Assembly: GCA_030040595.1 (NCBI GenBank)
Contig: JASHTL010000096.1
Span: forward strand, 1-5,885
DNA length: 5,885 nt
Origin: Microcaldota archaeon
GTDB taxonomy: Archaea; Micrarchaeota; Micrarchaeia; Micrarchaeales; CABMGC01
Direction: 5' to 3'
The position numbers were made by a program, and so were the translations under genes. Under the pieces are notes generated by a model. The model made no database searches. It had not been told where the DNA came from and saw only the letters and a list, made by a program, of their open reading frames with translations. Below are positions 1-5,234 of this stretch, one piece after another. Each line of letters starts with the position of its first letter. Position 1 is the stretch's first letter.

Positions 1-111
1 GGAGATGCTTCCCGAGGGGCCGCAGAGGGATCCTACGTCAAGTAACGAACAGTTTCGAGGAGAGCCCCCAGGCAAACAGACTGCATAGCCTGGGTTCGCC
101 GCAGGGCCAAC
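1..111. other. Non-coding or gene-end stretch with a strong hairpin; not identified
   Basis: No supported gene lies here. Frame 1 stops at 43-45, frame 2 at 86-88 and frame 3 at 153-155; none gives a recognisable C-terminus, though an upstream gene could end here. The clearest structure is a perfect 7-bp stem, CCCAGGC (67-73) with GCCTGGG (88-94), closing a 14-base loop. GGGGC (16-20) can also pair with GCCCC (64-68), and CCTG (89-92) with CAGG (102-105) as an alternative to the first stem. No T-run follows the hairpin, so it is not a typical terminator. It may be the 3' part of a structured RNA starting outside the window. I compared it by eye with RNase P RNA, SRP RNA, tRNA and rRNA ends and found no convincing match. 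Confidence 0.3.
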
Positions 112-124
112 AAAGGTTTATAAG
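112..124 (+). promoter_or_regulatory. BRE/TATA promoter of tes
   Basis: AAAGG followed by TTTATAAG (117-124) matches the archaeal BRE plus TATA arrangement. Initiation about 26 bp downstream would fall near 146-147, giving a leader of about 17 bases that contains a Shine-Dalgarno-like element. A weaker TATA-like element, TGTATATG near 137-144, would instead place the start close to the ATG. I favour the first because of its purine-rich BRE and because a ribosome binding site makes sense only with a leader. Confidence 0.6.
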
Positions 125-153
125 CCTGTTATACGCTGTATATGTGAAGGCTT

Positions 154-158
154 AGGTG
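154..158 (+). promoter_or_regulatory. Shine-Dalgarno-like site of tes
   Basis: AGGTG lies 5 bases before ATG 164 and is complementary to the CACCU of the archaeal 16S rRNA 3' end. No in-frame start codon exists between it and the promoter, which fixes the tes start at 164. Confidence 0.55.
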
Positions 159-163
159 TATCG

Positions 164-2119
164 ATGGTCTTAGAAGACAAAGGTATAATTTCAGGAAACA
201 AGCTTGAGAACATAGTGATAGCGAAGCAGGAGGATCCGGTGCTGGTTCCGTACCACAGGACAGTTGAGGAGATGGAGAGAATGCCTGTCTTGGAGCGCAC
301 GAAGACCGTTTGCCCGGAGTGCAAGCTGATCATAGACGGCACGATCTACAAGGATGGAGAGAACGTGATGATCAGGAAGTTCTGCCCTGAGCACAACTGG
401 ACCGTTGAGAAGTACTGGGAGGACTACGAGATGTACGTAAAGATGAAGAATTACAATTATTATGGAAGGGGGTTCGACAATCCGAACTTCATAAACAAGG
501 GAGAGAACTGCCCGTTCGACTGCGGCATATGCGAGAGGCACAAGTCGCACACAGGCCTTGCGAACGTGGTCATAACAAACAGGTGCCACCTCTCGTGCTG
601 GTACTGCTTCTTCTACGCGAAGGAGGGCGAAGCCATATACGAGCCTACAGTCGATGAGCTGAACAAGATCTTCTACGTACTGAGACACCAGAAGCCTATA
701 CCAGCGAACGCGCTCCAGATAACGGGAGGGGAGCCGACCATGAGGCCTGAGCTGGTTCAGATAGTCAAGAACGCGAAAGAGGCCGGCTTCGACCAGATCC
801 AGCTAAACACCACGGGAATAAACCTGGGCCTGCACCCTGAGGAGGCGATAAAGCTGAGGCATGCAGGTGTAAGCACCCTATACTTGTCATTCGACGGAGT
901 CAGCAAGCGCGCGAACCCGAAGAACCACTGGGAGACGCCATTGACATTCGATGCGGCACGCAAGGCAAACATAGGCATAGTGCTCGTTCCAACGGTCATA
1001 AGGACCATCAACGACCACGAGCTGGGCAGCATAATCAACTTCGCGCTCAACAACAGCGACGTTGTAAAGGCAGTCAACTTCCAGCCGGTCTCGCTCGTAG
1101 GCAGGATGCCTTCAAGGATGCGCGAGAAGCAGAGAATCTCGATACCTGGAGCGATCAAGCTGATAGAGCAGCAGACAGGAGGCGTTATAACAAAAGAGGA
1201 CTGGTTCTCCGTTCCCTACGTGGGCGGAATAAACAAGTTCCTCGAGGCGCTCAGCGGCGGTTACAAGTACGACCTCTCTATACATTTCGCATGCGGAGCA
1301 GGCACATACATCTTCCAGGACCAGGACGGAAAGATAATACCCGTAACTAGATTCGTGGACGTGCCCGGGCTCCTTGAACACCTCCAGAATGCGGTCAACG
1401 AGATGGAGGGCAAGAACGCGATCCAGAGGAAGCTTCTGGCGCTCAAGACCGTTGCATCGATAGGCAAGTTCATAGACAAGGAGAAGCAGCCCAAGTCTGT
1501 AAACTTCGGCAAGCTGCTCATGAGCATAATCCTGAAGAGGGACTTCGGCTCAATGGGCGCGCTGCAGATGAAATCCCTCTTCATAGGCATGATGCACTTC
1601 CAGGACGAGTACACTTATGACATAAAGAGAGTCGAGAAGTGCGACATACACTACGCGATGCCTGACGGAAGGGTGCTTCCGTTCTGCACGTTCAACGTCT
1701 TCCCCGAAGTATACAGGGACAAGATACAGAGGCAGTACGCTATTCCTTCCAAGGAATGGGAGAGCATGCACGCCAAGTGGTCCTACTCGGGAGACAAGTA
1801 CATGAGGAATGTCAAGGAACTCGAGGCCAGCGAGACATACCAGCGCACTTACATAAAGGCAACAGACTACTTCAACCTGCCGGTCAACCTTGCAGAGGCT
1901 GCAAAGATCAGGGCATCAAAAGGCTCTGCGCAGCAAATGGCCAGCGTTGCACCGGTGATGGCAATGGCAGCGCCAAAGCCCGTTGTCAAGGAAGTTGTGA
2001 AGGAGCACAGCGACGAGGAAGCGTGCGCATGCGGCAACGAGGCCGGTTCTTGCGGATGCGGAAGGTCTGAGGGCGCCGGATCATGCGGCTGCGGAGGCCA
2101 CGGTTCCTGCAACTGCTAA
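164..2119 (+). CDS. tes: Radical SAM tetraether lipid synthase (Tes) family, with cysteine-rich C-terminal tail
   Basis: Tes enzymes form the carbon-carbon bonds joining the phytanyl ends of two archaeal diether lipids to give membrane-spanning tetraethers, using several iron-sulfur clusters. Visible features in order: a CPEC...CPEH metal-site-like module (C50, C53, C74, H77); a CX3CX2C auxiliary-cluster candidate (C116, C120, C123); the radical SAM CX3CX2C (C141, C145, C148, context NRCHLSCWYCFF); the SAM-binding GGEP (188-191); then C377, C493 and C508, likely further cluster ligands. The core ends near residue 585. An Ala/Pro/Val-rich linker (about 588-614) leads to a tail with eight cysteines in four CxC pairs (621-651), which I do not associate with the family and which makes the protein longer than the roughly 500 residues I recall for the methanogen enzyme. 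AAG is used for nearly every lysine, suggesting strong expression. Other radical SAM enzymes of this broad family, for example ones making other lipid cross-links, cannot be excluded. Confidence 0.8.
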   Translation: MVLEDKGIISGNKLENIVIAKQEDPVLVPYHRTVEEMERMPVLERTKTVCPECKLIIDGTIYKDGENVMIRKFCPEHNWTVEKYWEDYEMYVKMKNYNYYGRGFDNPNFINKGENCPFDCGICERHKSHTGLANVVITNRCHLSCWYCFFYAKEGEAIYEPTVDELNKIFYVLRHQKPIPANALQITGGEPTMRPELVQIVKNAKEAGFDQIQLNTTGINLGLHPEEAIKLRHAGVSTLYLSFDGVSKRANPKNHWETPLTFDAARKANIGIVLVPTVIRTINDHELGSIINFALNNSDVVKAVNFQPVSLVGRMPSRMREKQRISIPGAIKLIEQQTGGVITKEDWFSVPYVGGINKFLEALSGGYKYDLSIHFACGAGTYIFQDQDGKIIPVTRFVDVPGLLEHLQNAVNEMEGKNAIQRKLLALKTVASIGKFIDKEKQPKSVNFGKLLMSIILKRDFGSMGALQMKSLFIGMMHFQDEYTYDIKRVEKCDIHYAMPDGRVLPFCTFNVFPEVYRDKIQRQYAIPSKEWESMHAKWSYSGDKYMRNVKELEASETYQRTYIKATDYFNLPVNLAEAAKIRASKGSAQQMASVAPVMAMAAPKPVVKEVVKEHSDEEACACGNEAGSCGCGRSEGAGSCGCGGHGSCNC

Positions 2120-2124
2120 ACCTT

Positions 2125-2129
2125 GTGAT
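2125..2129 (+). promoter_or_regulatory. Shine-Dalgarno-like site deciding a TTG start
   Basis: GTGAT, complementary to AUCAC of the 16S rRNA tail, sits between the tes stop codon and TTG 2134 with a 4-base gap. In-frame ATGs at 2188 and 2200 have no comparable properly spaced site, so the TTG is the better start. The codon just before it is an in-frame TAA, so the gene cannot extend further upstream. Confidence 0.45.
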
Positions 2130-2133
2130 TTAA

Positions 2134-2844
2134 TTGGACAGACGAGAGACGGGACCGCAGGAGACTGCATACCAGCGGGACCTGAAGATGCAGCAGGAGA
2201 TGGCCGATGGCGATTACGACGACAAGGTAGTCGAGAACGGAAAGCCGTACAGGGTGCCATATGCGATTGTGAAGCAGGTCGAGTTCTCAAACATAACGAA
2301 AGAGGACCTTGTGGACCTTGAGCATGCCGCAAGGCTGCAGTACAGGCTCCTCCTCAACGACGCGATACTCAAGGCAAAGGTGGAGTTCGCGAAGCTGCGC
2401 ATAACCGTTGTGTACAACCCGTCTGACTCGAAGAACCTGAAGGAGAAGATAAGCCTTGAGGGCCTCATAGACTTCCTTGCCGGCGAGGGAGTGCACGTGG
2501 ACCAGAAGAGCATGGTCATATCCGACTTCGACTACTACAAGAACATGTACGTTTACCAGTTCGACCCTCCATCGATAAGGGAGCATCCGCCTTACTCGTA
2601 TACTATGGAGGAGTGGAAGGAGATGAAGCCCAAGTACGAGGAGTCTGTGAGAAAGGGCGAGGAGGAGAAGCTCACCAAGTTCCACGAGTGGCAGAATGCG
2701 TACTCGGAGCAGCATCCGGAGATGAAGATGGGAACAGTGCCTGTGCCTGAGAAGAAGACCTCATTCATTGGGAAGGTACTGGGAAAGAACAGCAAGAAGA
2801 AGGCAAACAAGCAGGAGAAGGGATTCTGGTTCCACGGCGTCTGA
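2134..2844 (+). CDS. Uncharacterised 236-residue protein, probably co-transcribed with tes
   Basis: I do not recognise the family. The gene begins 14 bp after the tes stop with no promoter of its own, so co-transcription with tes is likely. There is no cysteine, signal peptide or membrane segment. Predicted order by eye: a charged N-terminus (1-40); a strand (about 43-51); a long helix (56-75); two strands (78-95, ending in VVYNP); a helix (107-118); a strand (121-131); a Tyr/Pro-rich stretch (133-157); a Glu/Lys-rich helix (158-190); and a Lys-rich C-terminus ending in an aromatic FWFHGV. The strand-helix-strand-strand-helix-strand order at 43-131 resembles a ferredoxin-like or HMA fold without the metal-binding CxxC; this is inference only. 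Codon use is strongly biased like that of tes. ATG 2188 is the main alternative start. Function is unknown; context suggests a partner of, or accessory to, Tes. Confidence 0.75.
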   Translation: MDRRETGPQETAYQRDLKMQQEMADGDYDDKVVENGKPYRVPYAIVKQVEFSNITKEDLVDLEHAARLQYRLLLNDAILKAKVEFAKLRITVVYNPSDSKNLKEKISLEGLIDFLAGEGVHVDQKSMVISDFDYYKNMYVYQFDPPSIREHPPYSYTMEEWKEMKPKYEESVRKGEEEKLTKFHEWQNAYSEQHPEMKMGTVPVPEKKTSFIGKVLGKNSKKKANKQEKGFWFHGV

Positions 2845-2856
2845 TTCTAAATATGT

Positions 2857-3417
2857 TTACTTCCCGAATCCGCTTGCGCTGCGCTTGGGCGAATTGATGT
2901 CCTCGTTGTAGTGCTTTATGACCTCGTCCATCACAATCTTGAGCCATTGCGTATATAACTCAGGGTGCTTCTTGAGGTCTTTCTTCAAGTCGTAGAGCCG
3001 GACCCACTTCCATGACTTTGCCTCTTCGGGATTCAGCTTCGGCTCCTTGTCGTAGAGGCCGAAGATCACGTGGTCGAACTCTTTCTCTGTAAGCCCGCTT
3101 CCTACGTCAGCGCTGTAGGTGAAGGAGAATGTCTCGTACATGTCACAGTCAAATCCCATCTCCGACATCAGCCTTCTGTGCGCAGCTTCAACCGGGCTCT
3201 CACCGTGGAGAGGGTGGCTGCACACGGTGTTTGTCCAGAGGTTGCCGCTATGGTACTTTGAATCGGCTCTCTGCTGGAGCATCAGCTCTCCCTTCTTGTT
3301 GAATATGAATATGGAGATGGCTCTGTGGAGTTGCCCGCCATTCTGGTGGGCCTCAAGCTTGTCCATGACTCCTATATCGTTATCATAGGGGTCTACTAAA
3401 ACTACCTGGTCTTCCAT
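2857..3417 (-). CDS. idi: Isopentenyl-diphosphate delta-isomerase, type 1
   Basis: Interconverts IPP and DMAPP in the cytoplasm, supplying the allylic primer for archaeal isoprenoid lipid chains. It is a Nudix-fold metal enzyme. Counting from ATG 3417 (186 residues), all key residues of the E. coli type are present with near-identical spacing: metal ligands H24 and H31 (LHRA), catalytic C66 and ligand H68 (TNTVCSHP), a degenerate Nudix box (GESPVEAAHRRLMSEMGF, 72-89), and E111/E113 (TEKEFDHV). A TTG at 3462 would add 15 residues, but ATG 3417 aligns with the usual N-terminus and a TATA box lies about 26 bp upstream of it, as expected for a leaderless mRNA. Its stop is 12 bp from that of the convergent tes operon. 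Many archaea use the flavin-dependent type 2 enzyme instead, so the type 1 form is notable. Confidence 0.93.
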   Translation of the reverse strand: MEDQVVLVDPYDNDIGVMDKLEAHQNGGQLHRAISIFIFNKKGELMLQQRADSKYHSGNLWTNTVCSHPLHGESPVEAAHRRLMSEMGFDCDMYETFSFTYSADVGSGLTEKEFDHVIFGLYDKEPKLNPEEAKSWKWVRLYDLKKDLKKHPELYTQWLKIVMDEVIKHYNEDINSPKRSASGFGK

Positions 3418-3439
3418 CGGAGATTTATCGGAATATAAC

Positions 3440-3450
3440 TTTATATATCT
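3440..3450 (-). promoter_or_regulatory. TATA box of idi, leaderless arrangement
   Basis: On the minus strand this reads AGATATATAAA. Its centre is about 26 bp upstream of ATG 3417, so transcription would begin at or next to the first base of the start codon. No Shine-Dalgarno-like sequence precedes that ATG, which fits a leaderless mRNA. Were TTG 3462 the start, this element would lie inside the gene. Confidence 0.65.
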
Positions 3451-3459
3451 GTTTTGCGA

Positions 3460-3470
3460 CAATAAATAAG
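3460..3470 (+). promoter_or_regulatory. TATA-like box of dph2, leaderless arrangement
   Basis: CAATAAATAAG is centred about 27 bp upstream of ATG 3492. No Shine-Dalgarno-like sequence lies between them, so a leaderless dph2 mRNA is likely. It sits back to back with the idi TATA box inside a 74-bp divergent region. Confidence 0.5.
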
Positions 3471-3491
3471 TGCTAATTTTAGTGAACCGTC

Positions 3492-4439
3492 ATGCGCATT
3501 TTACTGCAGTTCCCGGAAGGGCTGAAACAGAAGGCATTGGAGCACGCAAAGAAGCTTGAAATGGAGGGCCACGAAGTCCTTATCTCTGCTTCTCCTACAT
3601 TCGGTGCGTGCGACCTTGCGCTAGATGAAGCTAGAAACCTTAAGGTTGACAAGCTAATACATTACGGTCATGCGGAGTTCCAGCACGTGGACTTCAACGT
3701 TGAGTATGTGAACTATGAGATAGACGCGCCGCTCGATCTTCTTCCAGAGTCACTAGAAGTTCTGAAAGGATACAATAAGATCGGCATTGTGACAACCATA
3801 CAGCACATGCATCAACTGGACACGGTCAAACAGTTCTACGAATCGAATGGGCACGAGGTCTTGATAGGCAAACCTTACGGATTTGCAAAGAAACCAGGCC
3901 AGATCCTAGGGTGCGACATAGGGAGCGCTGCAACAATCGACTCGAATGTAGATGCGCATGTTTACTTCGGAGGTGGAATCTTCCACCCGCTTGGCGCTGT
4001 TCTTGCTACAAAGAAGCCTTTCTTTGTCGTTGAACCATTTCAAGGGACAATCGAGCGATTTGACGGATACAGGGAACTCTACGCCAAGAGGAGAAAGGCA
4101 AAGATATTGAGGTCTCTGGAGGCAAAGAGGATAGGAATACTCGTCACAACAAAGAACGGCCAGCACAATATGGCGCTCGCAACAATACTCAGATCAAGGA
4201 TCGAGAAGGCAGGACTGAGCTCTGGAATTCTGGTCGCAAACACGTTCGACTTCGAGTCCCTCAACAATATGCTGGAGTTCGACGCGTTCGTCAACACCGC
4301 ATGCCCTCGGATCGCAATAGACGACACAGACAGGACGAGGAAACCCCTACTAAGCGCAAATGAATTGATGGATGTAATAAGGATGAAAGGGGAAATCTCA
4401 GTCTATGAAAACGGAACTGCTGGGAAGCAATCAAAATAA
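3492..4439 (+). CDS. dph2: 2-(3-amino-3-carboxypropyl)histidine synthase, archaeal Dph2
   Basis: Catalyses the first step of diphthamide synthesis on elongation factor 2: a 4Fe-4S cluster cleaves SAM to an aminocarboxypropyl radical that is added to a conserved histidine. Archaeal Dph2 acts as a cytoplasmic homodimer of three similar domains, each giving one cluster cysteine. All three are visible: C40 (FGACD), C141 (LGCD) and C271 (NTACPRIAIDD), with spacing close to that of the Pyrococcus protein. The family motifs FPEGLK (7-12), YFGGGIFHPLGA (158-169) and TTKNGQHN (219-226) support the call. At 315 residues it lacks most of the N-terminal helix of its Pyrococcus relative. The start is firm because an in-frame TGA lies at 3483-3485. 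Lysine codons are mixed AAA/AAG, unlike tes. Its last 9 bp overlap the end of the convergent gene. Confidence 0.93.
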   Translation: MRILLQFPEGLKQKALEHAKKLEMEGHEVLISASPTFGACDLALDEARNLKVDKLIHYGHAEFQHVDFNVEYVNYEIDAPLDLLPESLEVLKGYNKIGIVTTIQHMHQLDTVKQFYESNGHEVLIGKPYGFAKKPGQILGCDIGSAATIDSNVDAHVYFGGGIFHPLGAVLATKKPFFVVEPFQGTIERFDGYRELYAKRRKAKILRSLEAKRIGILVTTKNGQHNMALATILRSRIEKAGLSSGILVANTFDFESLNNMLEFDAFVNTACPRIAIDDTDRTRKPLLSANELMDVIRMKGEISVYENGTAGKQSK

Positions 4440-4790
4440 GCTGTTGGCTACGGTTGTCCTTGTCAACCTCTTCATGTAGTTGAGTTGCACGTCAAGCGCA
4501 TCTACTGCCGCCTTCGTCTGTTCTGGCTCGTTTCTCAACAGCATTCTCAGGTCTCTTTTGATGTTATCGACTTTCACGTCGAACAGATTTAGGCCAAAAT
4601 CCACAGATCCCTGCTCAAACGACATCCTGAGCCCGTTCTTAAAACTGGCAATGGCCTCGTTAACCACTAGCTGCTTGCCGGTATCAGTGAACATATCGCG
4701 CAAGCCCTGCATCTGAGATACGGTCTCGTCCACTCTTGACCTGAACTCTTCCCTAACTCTTCTATTGTTGAATCCGCTGATATAACACAC
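4431..4790 (-). CDS. Small helical protein of unknown function
   Basis: A 119-residue protein without a recognised domain, starting at GTG. It looks almost wholly alpha-helical and charged, with heptad-like spacing of Leu/Val/Phe/Met (for example 14-37 and 68-112), suggesting a coiled coil or helical bundle; there is no signal peptide or clear membrane segment. A TATA element about 25 bp upstream places transcription at the GTG, so translation is probably leaderless. It is in the same frame as the upstream small gene, separated by a TAA and seven sense codons. Both proteins share an EE-x-x-R/K-V-like start and an A-x-x-F-K/N-N/K-GL segment (ASFKNGL here, ARDMFNKGL there), so they may be diverged duplicates. 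Its stop lies inside the end of dph2. Confidence 0.65.
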   Translation of the reverse strand: MCYISGFNNRRVREEFRSRVDETVSQMQGLRDMFTDTGKQLVVNEAIASFKNGLRMSFEQGSVDFGLNLFDVKVDNIKRDLRMLLRNEPEQTKAAVDALDVQLNYMKRLTRTTVANSLF

Positions 4791-4810
4791 CTGCGCAATC
4801 GCTTGTCTGC

Positions 4811-4821
4811 CTTATAACCTT
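4811..4821 (-). promoter_or_regulatory. TATA box of the GTG-start gene, overlapping a stop codon
   Basis: The minus strand reads AAGGTTATAAG, very like the tes promoter (AAAGGTTTATAAG). Its centre is about 25 bp upstream of GTG 4790. The TAA ending the upstream gene (4812-4814) lies within the box. Confidence 0.5.
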
Positions 4822-5213
4822 CCTACCTTGGCACGTATGTCCGGAGTCTCAGCCTCCTTTCTTATCCTGTCCAGCACCTCTTCCCTTAACGTCACTGCAT
4901 CCTCCGAAGCCTGGACAGCCGCCCTTCCAATGCCATCAGGCAGCTTGCTTCCGATCTCCCTGAGCGTTCCTGCCAGTTCTGTAAATCTTATGGTGGCCAT
5001 CTCGCTTCTGTACGAGAACAAACCTCCCACCCTCCTCACTTCAGGAGCTATGGTGTCCTCAAGGCCTTTATTGAACATGTCTCTCGCAACGCTTATCTTC
5101 GGTTTAAGCGCTTCAGGCGCGTCGCGTTCCAAAGAGGTCAGGACGTCGTGCACTTTCCTGGCTACCTCCTCAATCTTCGGTGTACTCCTTGTTAATTCGC
5201 TTACTGAACGCAA
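4812..5213 (-). CDS. Small helical protein of unknown function, TTG start
   Basis: A 133-residue protein of no recognised family, rich in Glu, Arg, Ala and Leu and apparently all helical (helices roughly 13-31, 37-55, 57-87, 95-125), with no cysteine, signal peptide or membrane segment. The start is uncertain. TTG 5213 is the first usual start codon after the in-frame TGA at 5235-5237, and the first in-frame ATG would remove 45 residues. A TATA-like box predicts transcription from about 5220, a few bases before the TTG. An out-of-frame ATG at 5221 opens a six-codon ORF, so a one-base error hiding an ATG start is possible. The minus strand is preferred to the opposite open frame because its product has a normal charged, helical composition. 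It may be a diverged duplicate of the next gene. Confidence 0.6.
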   Translation of the reverse strand: MRSVSELTRSTPKIEEVARKVHDVLTSLERDAPEALKPKISVARDMFNKGLEDTIAPEVRRVGGLFSYRSEMATIRFTELAGTLREIGSKLPDGIGRAAVQASEDAVTLREEVLDRIRKEAETPDIRAKVGRL

Positions 5214-5234
5214 AGGATCATCTGCTATTCTAAC

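Noticed and set aside
67..94. Hairpin as a transcription terminator for an upstream gene
   Set aside because: No T-run follows the stem on either strand, and the 14-base loop is large for a terminator.
89..105. tRNA T-arm-like sequence (GGTTCG between CCTG and CAGG)
   Set aside because: The loop is 9 bases, not 7, and no acceptor, D or anticodon arms can be built around it.
191..688. Long open frame on the minus strand inside tes (165 codons)
   Set aside because: Antisense to a well-supported radical SAM gene; its Leu/Val/Arg-rich product matches no family and has the composition expected of a shadow frame.
3418..3462. N-terminal extension of idi from TTG 3462
   Set aside because: The extra 15 residues are not part of the usual type 1 enzyme, and a TATA box inside this stretch points to ATG 3417.
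4812..4814. Programmed stop-codon read-through or recoding at TAA
   Set aside because: TAA is an unlikely recoding codon in archaea, no obvious recoding structure follows, and a correctly spaced TATA and GTG explain a separate downstream gene.
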